From Martinezella tropici (lineage in GTDB: Bacteria > Pseudomonadota > Alphaproteobacteria > Rhizobiales > Rhizobiaceae): a stretch of DNA of 64,000 nucleotides. The notes under the pieces were generated by a model. That model was not told where the DNA came from and did not search any database. It was given only the letters and a program-made list of their open reading frames with translations. A program made the position numbers and the translations under genes. This document shows positions 7,096 through 15,158 of the stretch, piece by piece (position 1 is the first letter of the stretch; every line of letters begins with the position of its first letter). The stretch covers positions 310,001 to 374,000 of the forward strand of contig JUHI01000004.1 in the NCBI GenBank assembly GCA_000799755.1. Reading direction: 5' to 3'.

Positions 7096-8442
7096 TTAGG
7101 AGACGATCGCGCCATCCGGAAAGCGCCAGCTGGCGCCATCCGAAATTGCTAGGCGCTTGTTGCTGGTGCCGTTGGAAACGTAGGCAATCCCTTGCGGATT
7201 GGCAGCCGCAGACGGAAGGGTTGAGACGGTGAAAGAGGGAAGCTGCACAGCGCCGCCGAATGATGCTACGCCTGTCTGGCGGTTGATCTTGAAAGCATCT
7301 CCCAGCCAGTTGCCGTTATCAGCGTAGCGGGAAACGACGAAATCCGCGCCGGCATTCCCGCCAGTCTCTGGACTAGCATTTCCGAGCTGGACCGCCCAAC
7401 GCTTCGCGCCTTCTGCTGTGCCGTCTGCTCTCGCGCCATAAATCAAGTTGGCGTAGCTGCTACCGCTGTCGGCAATCAGCGTCAGGATCGCATGCCAGGC
7501 GCGGCCCGTCTGACTAAGGATCTGCTCTCCGTTCCAAGTGCCCTTTGTGCTGTAGGTGGCGACGGTCGATCCCGTAGTGCCAACGTTGAAAGTGGCAGCG
7601 GTGCCCAGGCCGAGGTTTGCGCGGCCAGCTGCGGCAGAGTTACCGCCAGTTCCGCCCTGAGTTACAGCGAGGGGATTATTGAGGTTAAGCTTGTCAATCT
7701 GCGTCACGCCAGTGCTACGATTGACAAGAATAGCGGTTGATGCATAAACGCCGGCATCTGTGAAGGTATTCACAAAGAAGTTTGAGCCTACGTTAAGGCC
7801 GGTTTCGGCGTTGCCATCTACGCCAACTTGAACGCGCGCACTTCCGGATGTGGTAAACGTCAGGCTTCTGTAATTCGCCGCAGGAGCATCGATATTTACA
7901 CCGGGAAAAGTTTGCCCAGCTCCCCAAGTGTTGCCATTGCTCAGTAGCGGTACCGTTGCGCCGGAGGTGCCGATGTTCTGGACCGCTGCCGTGCCGAGCT
8001 GCAAGACTGTGCGCGCCGACGTCGCGTCGACCGCCCCGAGCAACGACCTTGCATATGATGTAAAGCTTGTGAGTGCCGCAGTCCCCTGGCCGGTGAAATA
8101 TGCGATCTTGTCGGCGGCGGTTTGCAGACCGGCAATAGCATAGAGAACGCCATTCGTCAGCGCATCGAGCACGGCCCGCGTCGAAGCCAGTACGCGGGTC
8201 GCATCCGGCGTAAACTGGACGCGATAGCTGGCGGCGGCTCGGGACGCGCCCGGCCAAGGATCGGAAAGCGTAATCGAGGTGTTGCTGTTCACGGCCGCGA
8301 TCGGCACGCTCAAGCCTGCCGCCATGAACATATCGCCGGCCTGCAGGCCCGATGTCTGCCAGGTCGTGCCCTGACCGGCGACTGCCACGTCATTCGCGTT
8401 AACTGTGGCCGTGCCGGTGTTGTAGGTGGTCGGGAGCGCCAT
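7096..8442 (-). CDS. Phage tail fibre protein
   Basis: Starting at MALPTTYNTGTATV (8442), the product has 448 residues. It is Gly/Ser/Thr/Ala-rich and low in charge, with the repeating short strands typical of trimeric tail fibres, including a GGTGGNSAAAGRANLGLGTAA segment seen in many fibre and collar proteins. The start overlaps the stop of the preceding 64-residue gene by one base; a longer frame reaching 8775 would run antisense-like through that gene and is rejected. Likely receptor-binding. The C-terminal YVSNGTSNKRLAISDGASW part may be the tip. Confidence 0.8.
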   Translation of the reverse strand: MALPTTYNTGTATVNANDVAVAGQGTTWQTSGLQAGDMFMAAGLSVPIAAVNSNTSITLSDPWPGASRAAASYRVQFTPDATRVLASTRAVLDALTNGVLYAIAGLQTAADKIAYFTGQGTAALTSFTSYARSLLGAVDATSARTVLQLGTAAVQNIGTSGATVPLLSNGNTWGAGQTFPGVNIDAPAANYRSLTFTTSGSARVQVGVDGNAETGLNVGSNFFVNTFTDAGVYASTAILVNRSTGVTQIDKLNLNNPLAVTQGGTGGNSAAAGRANLGLGTAATFNVGTTGSTVATYSTKGTWNGEQILSQTGRAWHAILTLIADSGSSYANLIYGARADGTAEGAKRWAVQLGNASPETGGNAGADFVVSRYADNGNWLGDAFKINRQTGVASFGGAVQLPSFTVSTLPSAAANPQGIAYVSNGTSNKRLAISDGASWRFPDGAIVS

Positions 8443-8636
8443 TATTCGGCCTCCTGCGCGATATCGGCCGCAGACTCGGGCTTGAGGCGCTTCAGCTCCT
8501 CGTTGAGGCCGGCGTTTTCGGCCTGCAGATCGGCGAGCGCCTGCGCCAGGATAAGGTTGCGGTTGCGGTAATGCTCGACGAGCGCCGTCTGCTCTCGCAT
8601 GGCGACGACATCGGCAATCTGGACCGTGTTCGACAT
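8442..8636 (-). CDS. Small coiled-coil phage protein
   Basis: This 64-residue protein is almost entirely helical, with a heptad-like stretch (YRNRNLILAQALADLQAENAGLNEELKRL). It lies between the tail-tip gene (9 bases upstream) and the fibre gene (1-base overlap) and is clearly part of the late operon. It may be a fibre chaperone or structural adaptor; this is inference from position. Confidence 0.55.
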   Translation of the reverse strand: MSNTVQIADVVAMREQTALVEHYRNRNLILAQALADLQAENAGLNEELKRLKPESAADIAQEAE

Positions 8637-8644
8637 GGTATCTC

Positions 8645-11600
8645 CTATCTGCCGTAGAGGGTGAGGACGCGAATGGTGCGGTTGTTCGCGGTGACATTGC
8701 TGCCCGCGGTGACGCGGACATCGAAACGGAAGGTGGTCTGTGAAGAGCCGGCCGGCGGCGTGAAATTGTATTCATGGGCGAAGTGCGTTCGGCCCATGAA
8801 GTTCTGCTCGATGACAGCCGTGTACCTGCCGTTGGCGCTATCCCAGATCGATATGACGACCTTCACAGGCAATTCGATGTTGTTCTGGCCGGTCGGACCT
8901 GTGCCGGCGAGGCTGAAGGCGCTGTGAACGATCACGGCCGAGGTATCGGTGCCATGCGTCACGGTCAGGCCGGTAATCGGCGTGTCGCTCGTACCGATGC
9001 CGGCCGTGTCAAGGCCTGAATAATCGACACGTGAGATCGCGCCCGAGCGGATGTTGCTGCGCCCGACCTGCAGCGTGCCGATATCCGCATACTGGATATT
9101 GGCATTCACAAGGTAGGTGATGCCGTTCGATACGGCGAAAGGCACGGCACCATTGTCCACGAAGCCGAACTGATTGGCCTGGACCAGAAAGCGAGACGGC
9201 GCATTAGGGTCGCCGGGAACATCGACGTACCACCCGGCCGAGCGATAGCCCTGGCCATTGTTCACGCGCGCCTGCGCACCGAACCTTGCATAGCCGGATG
9301 GACCGGCGACCGCCTCGATGCGCCAGTTTCCATCCGCCGTCGCTTCGCCGGCTGACGCCGTGACTTGCGTCAGCGCCGACGATATCGCCGTGATCTGGCC
9401 GCCCTGGTTATTGACCGTCGTCTGCAGCGTCGAGACGGCCGAGGCGTCGGCCTTTCCCGGCAATGAATTCTGTAGCGACGTGATCGCCTGTCCCTGCGAG
9501 GAAATCGTATCTCCCTGTTGGCTGACGGTCGCTGTCAGCGAATTGAGGGCGCTGGCATCGGCCTTGCCGGGCAATGCGGTCTGCAGCGACGTGATCGCCT
9601 GCGACTGCAAGGTGATCGAGCCTTCCGCAGCCGTGACGCGCGCTGTCAAAGCCGTTAGCGCCGTCGATGTCGCCAGCCCCGGCAAGGTTGCCTGTACCTG
9701 CGTCACGGCCTGAGACAGGATGTCGAGGCTCGATTGGGTCAGGGTGATCTGCGATGTCAGCGTCTGCGAGACAAGAGAGAGCGCCGCTTGACCATTCATC
9801 TTGTCGAGGAAGTTGGCAAAGTCCTGCTCGACGCCTTCCATGGATGGCGGCAGCAACGAGTTCCGGATCGCCCGTACCGATTGCCCGATACTGGAAACGC
9901 CATCGGGACCGCCCATGCTGTCGATCTTGTTCGACAGCTGATCGACACTGGCAATGCTGGCCTTGTCGGCGACTGCCTGATTGAGAGCGGTCAGCGACTG
10001 GCCTTGCGCGGTCACTGTATTGCCGAGCGCGCTAACGCTGCCCTGCAGCGTCCCGAGCGCCGTCGAGGTCGCCTGCACCGTGCCATTCGTCGCGTTCAAC
10101 GCCGCCTGCAGCGCCGTGATCTGTTGTGCATTGGCGCTATCGCCAGAGGCGCGCGCCTGCTGTTCGGCCGCCAGCTCGGCACGCGAGGCACCAGGCGACG
10201 GCGAGCCGATGGCGATCCAGTCGAACTCGAAATAGTCCGTCGCGGTCTGTGCCGGCGAGAGGTCGATCCGGATCTGGTCGACCGTGCCCGACCACGTCAT
10301 GTTGAAGGTAATGAGGCCGACGCCATCGAGATCGAATTCCGGCTCCGCAATCACCTGCTGACGCGCCACGGCCCAGCCGCTATCGCTCGCCGACTTCCAC
10401 CAGGCAATGCCCTCCCATGCTGGCACGCCGGTTCGGCGGATGCGGGCACGGACCTGACGCGACACGTTGCCGGCGACGGCAAGCCCTGCCGGCGATATGA
10501 CATAGGGATCGGTCGCATGGTCTGCCGGCCGCAAGTAGCCGCTGGCAATCGTCGGGTTGCCGTTGCCTGTCCAGCCCTGCACTGTGGTATCAAAGGTCCA
10601 GAGCGCATTCGCGGCCGGATCGAATTGATTATCCGTTCCGGCAGAAAGCAGCGACATGCGATCGGCGAGCGCCTGGTCGCCATCGGCGCGCGCCTTGTCG
10701 ACCTGCGTGATTTCCGCCTGCAGATCGCCGGTATCGACTTCGAGCGAGGTTACGCGCAGCGCCAGCGCCGCATTGGCCGACACGGCAACCGTGATCTGAT
10801 CGCTGAAGCTGGCGACGACATCACCGATGCGCGCATTCAGCGTCTGGCGAAGCTGCTCTTTCTGCGTATAGGACGCATTGGCAAGATCGGCCGCATAGTC
10901 CCGTATTGAGGCGATTTCCCTGACGAGATCGCGATAACGGCTGGACGATTCCAGCGCTCCGGCAACCCGCTCCGATTGCTCGGCGGCAATGGCATCGGCG
11001 CGCGCCTGCACCTCGTCGAGGATCGCTTGCGCGTTTTCGAGAACCTGTCCCTGCAGATCACCGTTGATCCAGTCCTGCAGCGTCTGCAGCGAGGCGATGA
11101 TATCGGCGGCAAGATCGACGAAGGAAAGACGAGTGTCGGGTGTGGTGACATCGATCCAGGCAGACCATTCCGTTGCACGGCGAGAGTACGGAAGGTATCG
11201 CCCGCGTGTTTCGTATGTTTCCGCCGGCAGGCACCAGTCGCCCGATAGAAGCCAGCTGTAGGGTGGCGCGTATGCAGTCGAGCTGCTGTCGAAGACGACA
11301 ATGCCGGTTGCCTTGGTCCGGACCTGCACCCATACGGCCATAGTATCCTGCAGGTCGGCTGCGCATCCAATCTTGATGGCCGGCCGGCGAGGCACGCCGT
11401 TTGCGTCGGTGATTGTCGCCGGCTGGACGGTCCAGCCCTCCATGATCTGGGCAGGCGGCATGACCGGTCCGAGCGGCCCAAAAATCGGCGGCGTATAATC
11501 ATGCTCGTGATCCCAATCATAATCGCTAGGATCGACTTCCGTCAGTTGCAGCAGGACATCGAGATTGGCCCGGTCTCCAACCCCGTCGACGCGAAACAGC

Positions 11601-13003
11601 TTATTTACGAAGCCGTTGCGATCGGACGTGAAGGCAACAATATCTCCCGGTTCAAGCACCCCCGCGCGAGGTTCAAGTACCATTGTCAGCTGGCGGGCGC
11701 GACGCGCTTCCTCAAGCGCTGATTTCATGATGCGCTGGACCTGACTTGACCGATAGACCATCGGAAGCTGAACATCGGTCATTAGCCGGCGACTGCCGTC
11801 CTGACGCTCGAAATCAGGTGAGTACAGAGGTGGAGCGGTTTTGGTATTCCACGCCTCTGCCGGCTCCGGATAGGTGGCGGAAACGCCGTTGGCGAGATCA
11901 GCAAGGCCCGGAAACGGCGTATAAGTCTGCTCTTCAGTTGACAGAATGTCGCCATCGGAGAAAGCAAATACAGGGGCGCTAGGGGCACCGGCACGAAGCT
12001 TATAGATACCGCCGACTTCATTGAGGTGGCCTTGACAACCCGTTAGGAAGCTTTCGATCGTCGTACCGATCTCGGCATCCACGTTCACTTCAAGACTGGT
12101 TAGATAGGTCGGCTCAAGACCGCCAGGGCCGGCGATCCCCGCACGGCATTTGTTTATTTGTCCAATCCAGTCTGCGGAAGGCAGGCGAGCCTGTGTCAGG
12201 CTCTGCAGGCCGTAAAGCCAAGCGCCATTATAGCTCATACCGCGTAGCACATTGTATATCTGCACAGCGGGCAGGTCGTCGCCATCACCGCCCCATGTGG
12301 AAGGATCATTCCAGCGGTGCGGGCCGGCCCCACCAACGGAGCTATCACGCGATGCGTCGTAAAGCTTGGCCCCCTGAATTTCAAAACGGAAGGTCGGAAA
12401 ACCCGTAAACAGTTCATCATTGACCTGCGACGTAACGATGGCATAGGCGACGCCGACTCCAACGCGCGACGCCTGATAGGGTCGTGCGCTGCTGGATACC
12501 GTGTTGACAAGGAACGGGTCTGCGACGGTCTGCCTACCATCGTAGAACTTGATCCACATGTGATTGTTGTTACCGGTGTCGTATTCCTTCACCGGGTAGC
12601 CCCAATCGCCATATCTATTATCATTGGTGTCGACAGTGACGGGCGCGCCATTCACCCACAGTCCGGTCATCTGCGATACGGGGAAATCCGCCAGCGCTAT
12701 AACCTGCGTGAAATAGGCATTCGGAACCTTGCCAGACTTGCCCCACGTATTCGCATAAACCAGCGAACCCGCCGTACAGGTACGGCCGAAAATGATCGAA
12801 CGCGGCACATCGCCACCTGCCTGCAGCGTGCCTTGCACACCGTTCGTCTGATTTTGGTCCTTTGGCTCCTGCAGCTTTTTGGCAAGCAAGCTCACGCCCA
12901 CACCGACCGCTGCATTCAGGGCGAAGGCGCTGACAGAGGCGAGGAAGGACGTTTCGGCAACGCCGAGCCATCCGGCTACCAAAGCGGTCGAAAAAACAGC
13001 CAT
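8645..13003 (-). CDS. Phage tail tip/host specificity protein (J-like, DUF1983-type)
   Basis: This very large 1452-residue protein starts MAVFSTALVAGWLG and has a short hydrophobic segment (residues about 20-42). A domain resembling the central tail-tip proteins of lambda-like phages follows (VPRSIIFGRTCTAGSLVYAN near residue 67 and onward). The second half carries long coiled-coil and repeat stretches (residues about 640-780 and 970-1220) and a C-terminal beta-rich domain. The protein would form the tip of the tail and contact the host. A 37-codon internal repeat is listed separately. Confidence 0.8.
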   Translation of the reverse strand: MAVFSTALVAGWLGVAETSFLASVSAFALNAAVGVGVSLLAKKLQEPKDQNQTNGVQGTLQAGGDVPRSIIFGRTCTAGSLVYANTWGKSGKVPNAYFTQVIALADFPVSQMTGLWVNGAPVTVDTNDNRYGDWGYPVKEYDTGNNNHMWIKFYDGRQTVADPFLVNTVSSSARPYQASRVGVGVAYAIVTSQVNDELFTGFPTFRFEIQGAKLYDASRDSSVGGAGPHRWNDPSTWGGDGDDLPAVQIYNVLRGMSYNGAWLYGLQSLTQARLPSADWIGQINKCRAGIAGPGGLEPTYLTSLEVNVDAEIGTTIESFLTGCQGHLNEVGGIYKLRAGAPSAPVFAFSDGDILSTEEQTYTPFPGLADLANGVSATYPEPAEAWNTKTAPPLYSPDFERQDGSRRLMTDVQLPMVYRSSQVQRIMKSALEEARRARQLTMVLEPRAGVLEPGDIVAFTSDRNGFVNKLFRVDGVGDRANLDVLLQLTEVDPSDYDWDHEHDYTPPIFGPLGPVMPPAQIMEGWTVQPATITDANGVPRRPAIKIGCAADLQDTMAVWVQVRTKATGIVVFDSSSTAYAPPYSWLLSGDWCLPAETYETRGRYLPYSRRATEWSAWIDVTTPDTRLSFVDLAADIIASLQTLQDWINGDLQGQVLENAQAILDEVQARADAIAAEQSERVAGALESSSRYRDLVREIASIRDYAADLANASYTQKEQLRQTLNARIGDVVASFSDQITVAVSANAALALRVTSLEVDTGDLQAEITQVDKARADGDQALADRMSLLSAGTDNQFDPAANALWTFDTTVQGWTGNGNPTIASGYLRPADHATDPYVISPAGLAVAGNVSRQVRARIRRTGVPAWEGIAWWKSASDSGWAVARQQVIAEPEFDLDGVGLITFNMTWSGTVDQIRIDLSPAQTATDYFEFDWIAIGSPSPGASRAELAAEQQARASGDSANAQQITALQAALNATNGTVQATSTALGTLQGSVSALGNTVTAQGQSLTALNQAVADKASIASVDQLSNKIDSMGGPDGVSSIGQSVRAIRNSLLPPSMEGVEQDFANFLDKMNGQAALSLVSQTLTSQITLTQSSLDILSQAVTQVQATLPGLATSTALTALTARVTAAEGSITLQSQAITSLQTALPGKADASALNSLTATVSQQGDTISSQGQAITSLQNSLPGKADASAVSTLQTTVNNQGGQITAISSALTQVTASAGEATADGNWRIEAVAGPSGYARFGAQARVNNGQGYRSAGWYVDVPGDPNAPSRFLVQANQFGFVDNGAVPFAVSNGITYLVNANIQYADIGTLQVGRSNIRSGAISRVDYSGLDTAGIGTSDTPITGLTVTHGTDTSAVIVHSAFSLAGTGPTGQNNIELPVKVVISIWDSANGRYTAVIEQNFMGRTHFAHEYNFTPPAGSSQTTFRFDVRVTAGSNVTANNRTIRVLTLYGR
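9443..9775 (-). repeat. Three 111-bp tandem repeats inside the tail tip gene
   Basis: Related blocks begin near 9443, 9554 and 9665, a period of 111 bases or 37 codons. The first two are most alike: both contain GACGTGATCGCCTG and encode SLQ..LPGKADASA. The third is degenerate. They specify successive coiled-coil units of the tail tip. Such repeats can expand or contract by recombination and so change the length of the tip. Confidence 0.6.
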
Positions 13004-13031
13004 TCAATTTATCCAACGAGGTGCGGCGCGT

Positions 13032-13481
13032 TCAGTCGGCGCGCGGATTTAGGACTTTGAGGAAATGCGTTTCGACCGGCTCATAGCCGCGTCGCAAATA
13101 AAGATTCGTCGGCGCCGGCTCCGATCCAAGCCCTACGATGCTTGAATATTGACAATCGCGCTGCAATGCCCACGCCTCATAGGCTGCAAGCATTTTTACG
13201 GCGGCGTACCCGCGAAATGCGGGATCGATCCACCACATAATTTCGGTGGCGAACTTGAGGGGCGCAAAGGGATGCATATTCGCCTGCGCGGCAAGAACTC
13301 CGCGCGCGATGCCATCTGGAGCATAGATCAAGCAAAGTCTGTCTTCGTCCGAGAGCGAGGCACAAAACAAAGCATCCGCCATCGCTGGCGAGAAAGGGAA
13401 GGGCACCCCGGATGCGGCATGGAACGCCTTCGCCATCGACAGTACGCGCATGCGATCGGAGATATGGGCTTGACGTATCAT
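13032..13481 (-). CDS. GNAT family acetyltransferase-like phage protein
   Basis: Starting at MIRQAHISDRMRVLSMAK (13481), the 149-residue product has a GNAT-like pattern: an N-terminal alpha-beta unit, a central ATEIMWWIDPAFRGYAAVKMLAAYEAWA region (the R-G-x-A-x-K acetyl-CoA loop) and a C-terminal LYLRRGYEPVETHFLKVL unit. It overlaps the stop of the upstream tail gene by ATGA and lies 28 bases before the tail tip gene. GNAT proteins are frequently embedded in tail modules of siphoviruses. The substrate is unknown. Confidence 0.7.
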   Translation of the reverse strand: MIRQAHISDRMRVLSMAKAFHAASGVPFPFSPAMADALFCASLSDEDRLCLIYAPDGIARGVLAAQANMHPFAPLKFATEIMWWIDPAFRGYAAVKMLAAYEAWALQRDCQYSSIVGLGSEPAPTNLYLRRGYEPVETHFLKVLNPRAD

Positions 13482-14155
13482 TGGTTTGCCGCCCGAACAC
13501 TGATGTCGATGCGCTGTGGACTGCTGGTGGCGATCTTTCCGGCCTTCCTGCCCCAAAAGAATTCCCAATCCTGTACCGATGTCACGTCACGAAAGAAGGT
13601 ATCCGTCGGAGAGCGCAGCGCCTGGCTATCCTGCGATCGCGTGTCTGGATTTTTCCGCGTCATCTCCTGGGTGTGCGACGTGCAAGTCAGCACAATGGAA
13701 CCCTCTTCGCCCTCCTTGGGGGTTGTTATGATTAGGGTGTCGATGAATCCGATAAAGCGGTTCAATGCGGCGTCGACCATCTGTCGCGTCGCCGGGTCGA
13801 ATAGACCACGGTAAATTTCGACACCGGCCTGTTTGAGGTCGTAGCCCCGAACGACATTAGCCACGCCATCATGAAGCTGCGAAAGGGTGACGGTGATCGT
13901 CTGTACAGTCAGGTTCGAGACGAGGGGGATATCACTGATTTCAATCAGCGAGCCAGCACCTTCGAAATTGCGTGTGACGGTCAACCCCGTGTTGGGGTCG
14001 AGCACGGCGGCCGATGCGTTGCGCACATCTGACCAGAAGCCATATTCGAAGGGCGTACCGGTATCGATCGTGCGGACCTTGAGCCATAGGAAATCGCGCG
14101 CCACAAGGCGGCGTTGGTTCAAAGCGTCGAGATTGTTGACCGAGATGTTGCGCAT
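13478..14155 (-). CDS. Phage minor tail/baseplate protein
   Basis: This 225-residue protein begins MRNISVNNLDALNQRRLVARDFLWLKV. It is beta-rich in its first 150 residues, with phrases such as IYRGLFDPATRQ and FIDTLIITTP that recur in baseplate-hub-like proteins of siphoviruses. The C-terminal part contains a FWGRKAGKI segment. The order tape measure, this group, tail tip supports a distal-tail or hub role. Exact family not recognised. Confidence 0.6.
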   Translation of the reverse strand: MRNISVNNLDALNQRRLVARDFLWLKVRTIDTGTPFEYGFWSDVRNASAAVLDPNTGLTVTRNFEGAGSLIEISDIPLVSNLTVQTITVTLSQLHDGVANVVRGYDLKQAGVEIYRGLFDPATRQMVDAALNRFIGFIDTLIITTPKEGEEGSIVLTCTSHTQEMTRKNPDTRSQDSQALRSPTDTFFRDVTSVQDWEFFWGRKAGKIATSSPQRIDISVRAANQ

Positions 14156-14177
14156 ACTTTACCACCGACGATATAAA

Positions 14178-14197
14178 GCGGTCAGTTGGGGGACCGC
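14178..14197 (+). promoter_or_regulatory. Hairpin enclosing the ribosome binding site of the lipoprotein moron
   Basis: GCGGTC (14178-14183) pairs perfectly with GACCGC (14192-14197). The 8-base loop AGTTGGGG carries the purine-rich ribosome binding site, and ATG 14200 follows after two bases. Folding would limit ribosome access, so expression of the lipoprotein may be translationally controlled. An AT-rich GATATAAA lies just upstream (14170-14177). Confidence 0.5.
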
Positions 14198-14199
14198 AA

Positions 14200-14532
14200 A
14201 TGAAACGAATGATTGTACTGATTGCCGCGTTGTCGCTTGCCTCATGTGCGGGGTCGCAGACAAAGCTACGCATGCAGGAGGGAAGCGGCGAACTTGCCGT
14301 GATGCCGGAGACTGGTAAGCCCTACGACTACACCGTCAAAATCGTAAACAGGCGAGATATCGGTTACGATCCCGATAACATCGATACGAGGAAGTCGACC
14401 GCATTGGCGCTTCTGAGGACACAGTGCCCGCGAGCAGAAATCATCGGCGAGACTGTGGTAAACAACGGCACCTATGCTATCGGAACGCCGGCACGGACCT
14501 ACTTTGTGCAGGCAAAGTGCAATGCCCGCTAG
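14200..14532 (+). CDS. Phage-encoded lipoprotein (moron)
   Basis: The N-terminus MKRMIVLIAALSLASC is a lipoprotein signal peptide with lipobox LASC, lipidated on Cys16. The mature 94-residue domain contains a DYTVKIVNRRDIGYDPDN segment, and its two cysteines (about residues 75 and 107) could form a disulfide. It is encoded on the plus strand between two minus-strand tail genes, overlapping the end of the downstream one by four bases, so it is a separately expressed moron. Lipoprotein morons often alter the host surface or block superinfection; that role is a guess here. Confidence 0.7.
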   Translation: MKRMIVLIAALSLASCAGSQTKLRMQEGSGELAVMPETGKPYDYTVKIVNRRDIGYDPDNIDTRKSTALALLRTQCPRAEIIGETVVNNGTYAIGTPARTYFVQAKCNAR

Positions 14533-15155
14533 CGAGCCTCAATTCCCTGAAACGTGATAGAACCGCGACCGGTCGACTTGTCGGCCGTCGTCGCGAGCGT
14601 GCCCGGAACAAGCGTCATCAGGCAATACGGTTTCAATAGACTGACCTGCACGTTGACCAATGCGGCAGACCAGAGATGTGGTCGAACTTCAAATAGAGGC
14701 GTGATGCCGTTGGCTGCGGCGACCGTAGGCTCCGCTATACGATGGAGGTCGGCTGCACCGATCCGAATAAAATCACCTACGCTGATCTGAAAGCTAGGAA
14801 GCAACCCCTTCAGCGATACAAGGCGCCCATTGGAAATCGCTGCCACCTGACAAACGCCAGCGAATGGAGCGGCCCATGATCCATTAGGATATGCGATCGG
14901 GTAACGGCGGCTCATCGGTGACGCGACGAACGATTGCGCGCCGTTTTCGAGCAGGTCGAGCCGCGCGCGCCAGGCATCGAGCGCGTTTGCGCTCATGGTC
15001 TTGGACTGCCACGTTGCCTGCCATAATGGCGAGCCGAAATCCTTGACTGTCGTGCGGCCTGATGCGGTACGGCTTTGTTCCTGACGCCACAGCGGAGCGA
15101 ACTCTGTGTTCCAGCCGGGGAAATCGGACAGGATATCGTAAGGTGTCAAAATCAT
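14529..15155 (-). CDS. Phage minor tail protein
   Basis: This 208-residue protein starts MILTPYDILSDFPGWNTEF, and Trp/Arg-rich stretches in its first 60 residues are followed by a beta-rich body. It lies three bases downstream of the tape measure gene, where distal tail proteins that connect the tail tube to the tip are encoded. It shares the segmented pattern of such proteins but I do not recognise a named family. It converges with the lipoprotein moron and overlaps its stop. Confidence 0.6.
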   Translation of the reverse strand: MILTPYDILSDFPGWNTEFAPLWRQEQSRTASGRTTVKDFGSPLWQATWQSKTMSANALDAWRARLDLLENGAQSFVASPMSRRYPIAYPNGSWAAPFAGVCQVAAISNGRLVSLKGLLPSFQISVGDFIRIGAADLHRIAEPTVAAANGITPLFEVRPHLWSAALVNVQVSLLKPYCLMTLVPGTLATTADKSTGRGSITFQGIEAR

Positions 15156-15158
15156 GGC

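Noticed and set aside
8443..8775. N-terminal extension of the tail fibre frame to 8775
   Set aside because: It reads through the 64-residue coiled-coil gene in another frame; the fibre starts naturally at MALPTTYNTG.
9734..10909. 391-residue plus-strand frame opposite the tail tip gene
   Set aside because: Arg-rich antisense shadow of the tail tip protein; no ribosome binding site or motif.
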